The position numbers and the translations under genes were made by a program. Below the pieces are notes generated by a model. It did no database searches and had not been told where the DNA came from. It worked only from the letters and a program-made list of their open reading frames with translations. Of a stretch of 64,000 nt of DNA, positions 1 through 11,522 are shown in pieces (position 1 is the stretch's first letter; each line of letters starts with the position of its first letter). The DNA comes from Baylisascaris procyonis (Eukaryota > Nematoda > Chromadorea > Rhabditida > Ascarididae). The stretch is from positions 124,001-188,000 of the forward strand of contig JAZARR010000074.1 of the NCBI GenBank assembly GCA_037389465.1. Reading direction: 5' to 3'.

Positions 1-319
1 AGACGTTGCTCAATTGTGCTAATTTGCCATCAAAAATTCCCTTTCAGTTATAATTTATTCTGAGCTAAGACATTCATTGCTATTTTCTATTCAACTATAC
101 ATTCTTTAGTTTACGTTTTTCACTCAAAATTCGTATTTGTGTGTCTTTAACTTTAGAAAATATTGTTCCCTTTATCAACAATGTTGAGATATTAACATAA
201 AAAATCCTCAGTTGCAAATTTCACGGAAATTGAAATAAATTCATTAAAGTATGTGCAAACATGAGGAAAGCTATATTTTCGATACTATCTTTTGAAGGCA
301 AACTCGCCAACGGTTGTAA

Positions 320-427
320 ACTCACAACATACGAGCAGTGCGGTGGATGCAGCTGCCGCTCTACTTCAAGGATGTCCCAAAAATCGACACCAAGCCTTGG
401 ATGCACGAGCAAGTCATCCATTCAACA
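320..427 (+). CDS. possible coding exon, unidentified
   Basis: This short, locally GC-rich stretch in an AT-rich surround has an open frame from 320 to a possible donor (ACA|GTATGC) at 428, with residues such as YFKDVPKIDTKPWMHEQ. No family is recognised. A stop (TAA, 317-319) lies just upstream in this frame, so an acceptor would have to be one of the weak AGs between 320 and 337. The opposite strand is also open over 221-421, so the strand is not certain. It could belong to the same + strand gene as the exon at 2607. Confidence 0.25.
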
Positions 428-921
428 GTATGCAGTATTCCTATTTCTTTTACCTGTTCCAGAACTTCTAGCAACTTTCATTCAAAATTATACAATTTTC
501 AATGCCACTTTAAAATATATTTATGCCTTATATCCATGGCGTATGCAAAGCATCTGCCTGTCATTTATTGCCTATCAAAATATTGCCCCTTGTGAAATCC
601 CGATATGTAACGGGAGCGAGTGTCAATTCTAATGAGGAAATATGAAATATATATGTATTAGGTTTTGACTGCACGACGTAGCGATCACCAAAAGGTGCAT
701 TTAGTGACTAATACACTTGCTGCATTCACTGGTGATTCGTTGGGAAACGAAAAACGCTCTAAGAAACCTTTCCTCTTTCACCGATAACTCATCGATATGG
801 TCATTTTCTTGTGATACTTGAACAATAGTTCACAAGTTGAGAATTAAAATGATCCTTTAATGCTATCATCTCAGAAGATCATTAGCAAATAAAAAATTAA
901 AATAGACGCAATCAGCAATTA

Positions 922-1113
922 CTAAAGAATTTCCCAAAAGTCCTTTTCACATCCGCATTCTCGAAAAATCTTTTTGTATTCTAACACACCAACCATCGAG
1001 GCTGTTGTTTTTGTATCGACCATATATAAATAGCAATCACAAAGTTCGACTGTTGATGATCCTTTTCCACCATCTAATATAATGGTAGCTGAATGAAAGG
1101 ATCCGAACTTCAT
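922..1113 (-). CDS. possible terminal exon or small protein
   Basis: The minus-strand frame is open for about 60 codons and ends in TAG. The composition looks protein-like, with a cysteine-containing tail (FRECGCEKDFWEIL). An in-frame TGA precedes the ATG at 1113. The reading therefore starts either at that ATG or after the AG of ATGAATGAAG just inside it. No family is recognised and no AATAAA is seen directly downstream, so the call rests on frame and composition only. Confidence 0.25.
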   Translation of the reverse strand: MKFGSFHSATIILDGGKGSSTVELCDCYLYMVDTKTTASMVGVLEYKKIFRECGCEKDFWEIL

Positions 1114-2606
1114 TCATCTGACGTTGATTAACCTCTTTTGCAACTTATCATCCATCTGCGCTATAATTTAAAGAGATTCTTAACAATTGCAGCCTCACGA
1201 TTAGACTTAAAACAGCTGATGCAACAATATAAGCTGAATGCAGCACGTGCTCGGCAAGGGTCGAAGTGAATTCGTTGGTAGATAGCAATTTGAATTCAAA
1301 TAACGGCAGTGAAATTCGATGGTGATGTGATTCACTATATATGTATATTCATATATCATCTCAGATGTACAGAATTTTATAAATTACTACACCTTTTGTT
1401 GAAATGTTTTGCTGGTTCTATGAAGTAACATTTATAACCAAGATTGAATTGTAGCCATCTTCTAGAGCGTGAGAAAGCATTTGGACACAACTAAGAATCC
1501 GAATCAGAAATGCACTGGGGGACTCGATTACGATAGCCTGTTTTAGATCGAGAATTGCCGTTTTTAATGAACTCAGCCATTGTCATGAATATAATATACG
1601 TGGATTTAGGCTCACCTGCAACGTATTTGACCAATAATGCAATCTGTCCCAAGAATGCACTATTATACTACACAATCACGCGTAAAAATTAACACTTCTC
1701 ATTCACGCTTATGCCCTTCTCATGTGACGTAGAGATATTTCTATGACGTTATAATTTTCAAAAAAAAACATTTGCAGCTGAGATCTGACATATTTTATCG
1801 CAAAATTTTTGCTAGATTTTGTTTTTTATATGCCCGTCTAACATATTTCGCGATTCCATAAAAGACACCAAACTATAATTTTCCATAGTGCCACTAGGCT
1901 AATATTTGCATATGCAAGAAAATCAAAGCTTCTTTGCATATATCAAAATAAATTGCATCAATTCAGTTGTTCAGTGTTCTTCTTTTGTTCCTGTAAAAAT
2001 TTTTTGTTATGTTTGTTGAGATATATTTATGCGTTTAGCGAATAAATGTGACATTCAAAAAGGGCTTAATGACGTTAAACTCCCACCTATTCGATTGCAA
2101 TTTTGCGAGCATAATGCACATCATTTGATTCATAATTCACATTGATTCGCCAATTTTAAAGGGGATATAGACATTTAAGGGTGCTAATGAATTTGTATGA
2201 GCTTTATAGGGATGAGATTATTTCCTATATTTACTGACTAGATTTTCGAAAAAAGTAGCTTTTATTTATTTTTTATGTATACATTCGACAAGTTGAAACC
2301 TGAAGCCCGTTAGTATAATTTATTTTTTATTAAATTGTGAACCTGGTAGATCAACGATCGGAATGAGAGGACTTATGCTGTTCCAACTTCTATGGCTCGA
2401 CTTATCACTTGTTTTCAAAAATGAAAAAAAAATTGCTAAAACAATAGACTCCGACGATATTTTGATCACCACATCTCTAATCCGTCTTAAAAAATTTTTT
2501 GAATTAGCTTTTCTTTAGCACTAAGGAAATCTTTCATCTAAGAAACACTGCGTCGTCTTCAACTGCATTTGTATATTTTTATACCTGTATTGTATTTATA
2601 TTGCAG
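1114..2606. other. AT-rich intergenic or intronic DNA
   Basis: I see no convincing exon, RNA gene or repeat here. Stops are frequent in all frames. The stretch ends at the acceptor ATATTGCAG in front of the exon at 2607. Confidence 0.5.
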
Positions 2607-2856
2607 CTTAACTATTCAATACTTCAAATGAAATTGTCTCTCAGTCGTTCTCTTCAAAGTAACTTAGTATTCGATGTGCATCAAATAAGCGAAGATGTGA
2701 ATTGGTATTTGGTGGAAAACCAAAGGGCTCTTAAAAAGACGAAATGCAGAACGCCGAGACGTCCAAAAAATTGATCAACAAAATGCGCAATTAGAGATAT
2801 ATTTGAAGAAAATGAAAACATCAGATCCGTTTGCAACGAAAAAGCTGCAACTTTAA
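2607..2856 (+). CDS. probable terminal exon with an apparent frame break
   Basis: A canonical acceptor (TATATTGCAG, ending 2606) is followed at once by an open frame, including the stretch VFDVHQISEDVNWYLVENQ. In that frame the reading stops at TGA 2772-2774 with a basic tail. Shifting frame by one base in the run of five As near 2730 gives instead a charged, coiled-coil-like segment (RRNAERRDVQKIDQQNAQLE) that runs to TAA 2854-2856. Either the protein ends at 2774, or this is a pseudogene or a homopolymer error. The protein family is not recognised. Confidence 0.35.
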
Positions 2857-5800
2857 AATTTTGAAAGACCATTCAAAAAACTATTCGCAGGGAAAAACTT
2901 TCTTATGCCATACTCATCAGAAATTCTGTTAATATCATTTTATTTGATTTTTGAATGCTTAGAGACTTTGTTCTTTTTACTCCGAGATCACCCGTTCCTC
3001 GCAGGTTGCTCTTCTTTCATTCATTCTAAAAAACTTCTTCAGCACATTTCTCCAAGTAAAGCGAATAGGAGGGAGGATATGAATTGAACCGGTATCGGAG
3101 AGCGATCGATGATAATACGCTGATTGTTTGAGGGATGATACGCCATCAAAATCTGTCGCAGACCTAATTAAGAGTGTTCCCATATGACATGCATCATCCC
3201 CGCCGCAGGCAACCTTGAGGCAACAAACTCTTCAATCATCCTCGACACCCGCACTACACAGCGGATTCCGTGTACATCTCCCTTCTGTGTAAAATCGGAA
3301 AACATCACCTAATGATCGGCACTACTTTGTTCCTCCGCCGTATTTCCTTATGCGGTTTGTTCAACACTCTGCAGGATGCTATATCTGCCCAGTTCATTTC
3401 ATCTGACTTATACAGTGGAGTGGTTCAGTTTTGCGCCGCGTACAAGCGCACACCACTGCAACAAACCAAGTGAACTTCTCATTCGTATGGAATCTGACAA
3501 TGTATCTGCTTTCACTCGTTGCAGTCACATCATCTTTATTGTTCCTTTCCATTCCAAGAATTATAGATGCGCCGTCTTATTTCACCTTTATTTGTTGGGC
3601 TTACCTTCTTTATCTAGATTTCTACTTGCATTAAATGGAAAACAGCTCAGAATCATGCTAGAGGAGCTGCGTCAAAATGTTTTTTATTCCATTCTTCTCT
3701 CCTTTTTGTATATTATCAACAGGCATGAAGCATGCACAACATTGCTCTCGCACCTTAATGGATCCGACCGCACGTAAAACTCTTCCATCTACGATTAGTT
3801 TTTGTGGCATTCAAGTGGCGTAAAACCGACAGCACATCGACGTCAAATGGATGGAACTTTTCAACGCTTATAAATTTCTATAACTCCTTTCAAACTTAAT
3901 CGACCAGCGTGCAATAAGACTAGAAGTTTTTCGAATCGCGAGCATTAAACCTGTTCAATTTCACAACTCTTATTTCATTGGTTGCCGATTTGGAACTACC
4001 TGAAAATTACAAAAAAAAAAAACGATTCTGTGCAATAAACGTGAATGACTGTAAATGTGAACTTGCTAAAATAAACAGTAAATATAAAGCAGTGAAAATC
4101 GGAGAAATGATTGGTTGGCATGAAAGAGTTGAAGTGTTTTTACTAATAAAGTATCGAATGTTTAAAGGAAATACGAATGGGAATTTGGTTTATAGTAATT
4201 CTTTGATTCCCATAATCTACGGTGAAGGTATGCGGAATGAACGAACATATGAGGAGGTCGATATCTTGCAACAATTTGAGCTCTTAACAGCTTGCGTATA
4301 CACTCACAGCAACCAATTTATTATCATTCAAAACAATGTCTTGATTTTCTAGTGAATCGACTTTCTTTTTAGCACCCTTAAATGCCTTTAAATCGTTTTA
4401 AAAATGACATCGGCCTCAATCATGGAATAATAAGCCGATTCATATTGTTCACTAACCCATCTAATTTCTTCTTCCCTAAACTTTAGTAATTTGTAAAGTG
4501 TCGGAAAGACATAAACACGCTAACATATCATATATATGGACTGTGTTACCTTGATGTACTTTTGCAAGAACCAGCTGCAAATATCTCGAATTCCTTTAAA
4601 AAAAATTTTTTATTTCGTGAGACAGCATTCGTGAAGTAACCATGTCCGAATATATTTTCGAAGTAATGTGAAGGTATTTTGGAACGCCAATCCCACAAAC
4701 ATTTCATCACATAAGGTAATTCTAGAATTTTTATATGCACACTTGCCGTCGAAAGAAACGAAGAAATATTGATGCACGTCACTTCTGACGTTGATGTTTT
4801 TTTTTTTTCAAATTACGTAATATTGCTTTCCATTAAGAGTTTTATTTCTTGCTAAACTACAAAGAGCGGCTAAATGATGCATGGTGACGCTGTTTGAGGC
4901 AAAAACCGGAAACCAAAAAACCGGAGATGAAGGTGTAAACATTTTAAAAAGACAAGACGAAGCATTAATGTCATTTCAAATTTTAGAGGACAAGGAAATC
5001 AAAAATTACCTATTCAACATTTCCATATTTAATTATGGTTTGCTATAAATGTGGAATTTCTCATATTTCACGAAAAACCGAAAATTATTGCAGCAGTGAT
5101 GGAGTTGCCAACTTTCATTTTACCCTCAACAAGAGCACTCCAGAATATTTTTCCTGCTATCAACTAAAACATTGTTAGTTTTGTTCCTTGATTCTAGCAC
5201 TCTTAAATGCGTTAAGCGTGTCTGAATTTCGCAGGCGGGAGATAAATGTAGACGGGTGTACTGTACAGATTTTTGAGAGTATTTTTGGAGTGCCCATGAT
5301 GCACGATTTTCAACAAGTAGGTAGAACCTTGTAAGAAACCTTGATCTTTTATTGTCAAATATATCTTCGTTCCTTCTTTTGTTCACTGCTATTGTGAGAT
5401 AATGAAAGAACGTTTTACAACAAAAAAGAAAAGCGACGAGTTTTTCAATACCCCTTCCTATAGAGCAAACGAGCTGAACAGCTAATGCAAAAGAAGGATT
5501 GTGATGGCGATGCTACGAAGGGGTAAAGCGGCAGCGTACATCACCGAAATAACTCAAACGGTACAACTTGAAAGAGTCTGAGCATCAAAACTCGTTATTA
5601 TTTCTCACAGGTTCTTTTCTACACTAGTAATGAAAAGAAATCATTTACCACCATCCAAATGACATACAATTTTGCCAAATAGTGAAATTAGCGCATGAAA
5701 TTGTAAACGCCATCGTCCTACTTCGATCATTATATAACGGCACAACTATAGGAACCTGCCTTCGACGGATCTAAGTGTGCAATAAATCAACATCATCTAT

Positions 5801-6281
5801 GATGTACAAATCCGAATGATGCGATCATTAAACGCGCACTTTCGATTTCGGCACAGGCCATCTATTTGGGATCCGGCAATTTATGACCTATGTACCCCTC
5901 CTCCTCCTCCCACCGATCCCTCGCTCTTCGGCTTCCTTTTTGCATCGCTGCTGAAATTTACCTTTTTGGGCACATAATCGAAGGCATGGGATGGCTGTGC
6001 TCAGCACAAAGGCAGTAGGAAAAGTTTTATGCTTGAAGCAAGTGCTAAAAGCGATTGCTATTAAACCAGTTCCACTTCAAGCTAATTCTTCCAATACGCA
6101 ACATACATCTAATTAGAGTCTTTTCGCCTTTTGCCTATTATATTTATGTTGTGTACCTGGTGCCGATGTTTATACTGACTGAGGATTGTTGCGTCGCCGC
6201 GTGGTGGTGTGGTGATGTAGACGAAGACGGCGAATAAGGAGCGAGCTTTATTAGAAGAAGAACCGAAGTATAATGAGCGTA
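2857..6281. other. region without a convincing gene
   Basis: There are scattered open frames but no supported gene model. The longest is 3978-4352 (+, 124 codons, no ATG at its start), whose Lys/Asn/Ile-rich composition is what AT-rich DNA gives by chance. A short CTC-rich tract lies at 5888-5903. The segment 5870-6010 is less AT-rich and open on the minus strand, but without good splice sites. Confidence 0.4.
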
Positions 6282-6460
6282 GACACGCACACACACGCGC
6301 ACACACGCACACACACGCACGCACACACACGCGCACACACGCACACACACACGCACACACACGCACACACACGCACACACACGCACACACACACGCACAC
6401 ACACGCACACACACGCGCACACACGCACACACACACACACGCACACACGCACACACGCAC

Positions 6461-6526
<66 letters not shown>

Positions 6527-6549
6527 GCACACACACACACACACACACT
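6282..6549. repeat. (CA)n microsatellite with interspersed CG steps
   Basis: About 268 bp of ACAC repeats are broken at irregular intervals by CGCA or CGCGCA units. A pure (AC)n run covers roughly 6466-6522. All long open frames over it (Cys-Val or His-Thr repeats) are artefacts of the dinucleotide. Alternating purine-pyrimidine tracts of this kind can adopt Z-DNA. Confidence 0.97.
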
Positions 6550-7734
6550 GCTATAATCCCATTGCTATAATCAATCACAGTAACTCTGCATTGAAAGTGA
6601 TAATTTAGGTATAGAATGAAGTGTCATTGAAAGAATAATTATTTAAAAATCGATTGATTCGACTGATAAATCAGAACATTAATAGTATTAGGAAGTTTTT
6701 TATTGAAAAGCAAAAAGAAGCTGTGCAAGGGCAGCAGAGACATCGGCAAAGGTTGGATCATTCGTAAGCGCAACAGACATCTTGAAATAGGATAAACAGA
6801 GTGAAGAAAAGAAAGAAAAGTGGAGGAGAGAGGGTGTGAAGTTGCTTATCGGAAAATACAGAATAGATTAATAAAAAAGAGAAAAGAGAGAGAAAGTGAT
6901 GCAATGCTCGAAAAAAAATTTAATGAATTATTTATAGCTCTGTTGTTTATTCCAGTAGTGTCGAACTCCAACCAAAACTATTCCAATAGTTCAATAATAG
7001 TGTGTTTTGCTAGTTATTGCCAAAACGGAGATACTACATCTCCTCTAATGCTTGTATGCTTTCGTCATTTCAAATCCGCATAATTCTCTAGTGAAAGCCC
7101 TTGAGCACTAGAAGATGTATTGCTCGTGCTTCAAAACCAGTATTTGTAGATATGCATTTTTTGGGGCACAACGAATATGAATATTTCTTAAGAGGGATTG
7201 TCTATGGAATGTCTTATAGTAACGAGATAAAACAACCAATCCCCTTTAAGGCAACGGTATTCCGATGAGTAACGATTGGAAATCTTCAGTCAAGTCTCGT
7301 AGGCGAACTGATTCGAGCCAAGAGAAATTTTATAAAGTACTAACTGAGTACATGTTTTTTCAACGTTTTCGATACATTTTATACTGCATGTGGTAACGAT
7401 GCTCTGAGCAGTATTCAACAACACAAAATATGAAGGTTTTTTCAAAATATTCAACGCTTTAACGAAGCAATCCTCTTGTAATATGTCATTTCAAATAAAC
7501 TCCCTTTGAGTTTTTGAAAGGAAATCCATTCACCTTCTCTTCTAGCCTCCAGATGACAGCGGTGTCCATAACATTTTATGCTTGCAGTCCACCAAAATCT
7601 TCAGGGAAAAAATAGCCTCCTCATTCAACAAAAATCTTTCTACCAACCTGAAAATTCACTAAAATGTTGAAAAATTCATGCGCTTGGAGATTTTTATTTG
7701 AGGCACTATCCCAATTAACTGTTAGTGAGGAATC
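6550..7734. other. AT-rich DNA, nothing recognised
   Basis: I see no exon with splice signals, no RNA gene and no repeat in this stretch. Confidence 0.45.
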
Positions 7735-7994
7735 TTATGCCAAAATTCTTATTTTATCTGAAAACTTTGGATCATTTGTGAAGTGCACTATTTTTTTTCT
7801 TTTGGATTTGTTCGCTGTATCTGGATTCCCACTTTTGGATTCCAAAATTGGATTCGCTGTACTCCGCGGAATATTTTTCATTCTTCGATACTTTTGGAAG
7901 GTTTTCTTCGCAATAAAGATTTCTGTGGTGCTCAGATGCGTTTCATTAGTTAGGGCAACAAGCAACATCGAACCAATGTCAAAAATTCTCGGCA
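7735..7994 (-). CDS. possible terminal exon, unidentified basic protein
   Basis: On the minus strand an acceptor-like GACAAAAG precedes 86 codons ending in TAA. The product is charged and Ser/Thr/Lys-rich (for example NKSKRKKIVHFTNDPKFSDK), while the opposite strand reads as a 134-codon hydrophobic frame (7664-8068). That asymmetry is typical of the antisense of a coding exon, so the minus strand is preferred. No family is recognised. Confidence 0.33.
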
Positions 7995-8187
7995 CTTTTG
8001 TCTATCTGGCCTTCAGAAACAAGTGTGGAGTAGAGACCAGCTCAGTAATCTGTAAAAGCAATGCATAGTTTATTATTTGGTGGTTGCTGTTTGCACGAGC
8101 AGAATGTAAAAAACGCATATCGTGGCGTCTTCAGTGGTGTGTTTCTCCACTTGTTTAATCGCAAGCTGTCATTTCATTCACATTTCA

Positions 8188-8469
8188 ATGGCAAAACGGG
8201 TCATCAAGAATTCCTCATTTAAACTTTCAATTCTATCGGACAACCATTTATTACAGGAAGTCTCTAAATGTTTCAGAATTATTATTGCTTCAATAAGCGA
8301 AATAAATGAACACATAACATATTACTTACTCTTGGCTCGGATGCATACAAAAAATATGAGGCTTATTCAACTACAAAATTCGAAGGTTTTAAGGCACACA
8401 AGAATTGTTCGCATATTAAAATCGAGTGAAAGAGAAAAAGGGCTTATAAAATTCGACAACGAATATTAA
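8188..8469 (+). CDS. possible small open reading frame with adjacent poly(A) signal
   Basis: The frame from ATG 8188 (MAKRVIKNSSF) runs 93 codons to TAA 8467-8469, and an AATAAA overlaps the stop (8469-8474). There is no splice acceptor just upstream of the ATG. The residue mix (Ile, Lys, Leu, Ser) is close to that of random AT-rich DNA. It could be a terminal exon or chance. Confidence 0.2.
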   Translation: MAKRVIKNSSFKLSILSDNHLLQEVSKCFRIIIASISEINEHITYYLLLARMHTKNMRLIQLQNSKVLRHTRIVRILKSSEREKGLIKFDNEY

Positions 8470-11400
8470 ATAAAGTTAAAAGAGCACAAGCGAAAGCCGA
8501 AAACACCCGATATCTCTTCTCATATCGCCGAATTGGTGAACGAGGCTCACAATATTATAACATTCTTGTTTTGCGCTTTCAAATGCAATTTCCGCCTCAA
8601 TTTCTTCGATCAAGAGTTTAAAGTCTCACTCACTGATTTAAATGAAAATATTTTTACGAAAGCTGACGAAATGTTTACGAAGTAATAAATGTGAAAAGGG
8701 AGCTAATACTATTTGCAGTGTTTGGTGCCCTCCATATTAACCCTACAGGCGAACAAATTGTCCGCTTTAAAATTTCTGCTTTATGCTTCGGCACCCTATC
8801 AATAGCAGGAAGTTCGTCGACAAAACTTCCTACGAAATCAATCTTCTATCCCAAACAGTTCATGCGATTTGAACGCTTGCTCTTTAAGCATCAATAAAGA
8901 ATATGGAGATTACTACAAAGTTATTGATATAGGCTAAACACTGGAGACGTTGAATAAATGCGGCAAGGAACCATTTATTCTATCGCCAACAGGTGACAGG
9001 ATGTAATACCTTATTTCTAAACAAGCTAATTTTAATAGTCGTTTAATATTAAAAATCAGTGCAAAACGTTCTTAAATTCTCATTCATAGAGATCGCGAAG
9101 ACAGCAGGAAATGGTGGATGAGTCATAGACAACAGAAAGAAAGATGGATTAGCGTTCAGATTAGACGTCATGCCAAGAATAAGAAATACTATTACAAAAT
9201 TACGTATGGAAGGTGATGGTATTTGAATTTCAAATCAGTACTTTCAAATAACCAGTCATCTGGTCTCCAACAAAGCACAAGTTGTCAACGTTTCCTTTTT
9301 TCCATAAAAAGCAGCATTGATTTTCAATGGTTTCAAGTTGATCCTGCTAAAATATCAATAACGGAAAGGACATTTCTTCGAACCAAAACGAATCCAGCGC
9401 ACGCCTTGATACGTCATGGAATGAAATCAGGGCACCCGGCATGACACTGCAGTACAGCGAAAATACAAATTTATCGATTTCTTACAATCCATCAAAAGAT
9501 CAGTTGAGCTTATAGCATTCATCCATGTAGGCACCATGGATAGTGCTTGAGCACGGTCTTCGTCTCGCTTAGGTTATATGAGGCGAAAGATTCCCCTCAT
9601 GGAAATTCTATTCGTAATAGTTTGAGAACACTGTAATAGACGGAACGTGTTGAATGTAATAAAAAAAGAACGCATTGCAAATATGTGCAATCTTTATGCA
9701 AAAGCGCTCAATGCATGCAGCAATGAAAATAATAAAGAAAAATTGCATTAGTATAAATTTATAGTGCTTCACATTTGCCCAGGAGCCTAATCAGTCAGGA
9801 AGGATGAAGAAAGAGAAAAAAAGGAAACTATAGAGCAAAAAAATTACACATTCTAAAAATGTAACTAGAGAAAAATAAAGAACGATAGGATCATGCATAC
9901 CAAAAATGCATTTGTCTTTTGTTCGCCACCTTTTATCCTTTATAGGATCCGTATTGATGTGTTTAATTCCGCCCCAAGTCGAAAGCAATAAATTACGATG
10001 TGGACTGAAATGTTGCAAAAGCATTTCGGACTGTCAGAGAGAAAAATGGCGCAGACGATGAGTGCAAATCAATCTTTCATAATGGACAACAATTTTTTTA
10101 AACGGTTCTTTTCTGCCCCAATTATTTCCTTTTTGTTTTATTTAAATTTTATGGAAATGGGACAGCCTTTGTTATTTTGGAATTTTTGCAAAACAATTTT
10201 ATGCATTAATGAATTATTTGAAGTATGTAATATATGTTAATTTGCACTGCAGTTAATTGCAACATACCATTTACAGTTTTCTGAGTTCAAGTCAAAAACA
10301 ATATCGTTCTGATAACCAGCAGCATTTATATTCATATAGTATAATGAAAACATTTTATATATGCATTCCTAAGTGCCCCCTAGGAGTATGTAAATGAGCA
10401 CATGAATATATCTGAATGAGCTCAGCCTAAGCTTCATTTATTTCACATTCATTTCTCGATCTCTGAGAGTTTTATAAATGAAAATTTAATCAAACCCTCA
10501 AAATACTCAATAAATTATTCGCTTTATTGCTCAGTCGCATGAACGCTCGCGCCACTGTATATGAAAATATCCATTAGCAGCGATTTACGGTCTCCGTTGC
10601 TTAGAGCTATATCCGTGAAAAATTGGAGAAGCACAATAAGACATAACAAATTTAACTTTGCAGTTGCCATTCACTACTCTAACGTTCCAATCACAAATGA
10701 GGTCTCATTACAAAGTTTTTGCAATCAGAAGGCATCTTTTCCACCTTTCTATTGCGCAAATTACCTTTCGCTGTTGCTTCCGAGAAAGGGAATTGCAAAG
10801 TTTCGATGGTGCAATCATCAATAAGTGCATGTGCGATCGCTTGTGAAAGTTGGTATTGCTCTATAATGATAAGGGTGAATCGGTGATAAGGGACTGTTTT
10901 TTGGGATTATGCGTCGCTAAAATTAGAGTGCACATTGAAACGGATCACCACTCGGCAGATGGGACGGATGTTCGATGATAACAACTTGCTTGGGGTCGGT
11001 GGGGTGCATTTGACGGGGTCAAGTGCGTCACTGTTTCGCGAAAGGAACCGGCCCCTCACTCGCATCTTTTCTACTATAAAACTTCGCACCAAATTCGTTT
11101 CATACATACTTACCACCCACCCTTCATGGTCAAACACTTCTCACTTATTGCTCAATTGAATGATGCAGCTTCGATCTAAGAGTCATTCATTGCCCTTCAT
11201 TACATATTCTCGCCCTTAAATATCAAGGATTTCATCGTTGCGCCCACATTTTTCAACATTTTCGGCAGGGTTTTTTGCATGGTAAAAGTGCCCTTAATTC
11301 TGCAATAATTAATTATTTCTGCAATAAATTATTTTTTCAAATATGAAATAGATCTAAAGATCTAATTCATATTTAAATGTTCTCTCAGGAAATGTTTAGA

Positions 11401-11522
11401 TTTGTTGATGATTGTAACGCTTAGTCTTCAGATTCCGTACTGTGCATCTATGTTAACAGTTGCAACTTTAACCTTTTAAGGATACTTAACTTTTAGAATC
11501 GAAAGCTTTCAGGATAAAGGAA
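8470..11522. other. intergenic; GC-richer block open on both strands at 10907-11159
   Basis: Most of this stretch holds nothing recognisable. The segment 10907-11159 is less AT-rich and open for about 75 codons on each strand, without clear splice sites. It may be an exon of unknown strand or promoter-proximal DNA for the gene starting at 11523. The acceptor CTTTCAG at 11506-11512 marks the probable 5' end of that gene's mRNA. Confidence 0.35.

Noticed and set aside
6109..6608. Several open frames of 100-145 codons over the CA repeat, encoding Cys-Val or His-Thr repeats
   Set aside because: They are produced by the dinucleotide repeat itself and have no start, splice or codon evidence.
7664..8068. 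+ strand 134-codon hydrophobic frame
   Set aside because: It looks like the antisense of a charged minus-strand exon (7994-7735) and is rich in Phe, Leu and Ile as AT-rich shadows are.
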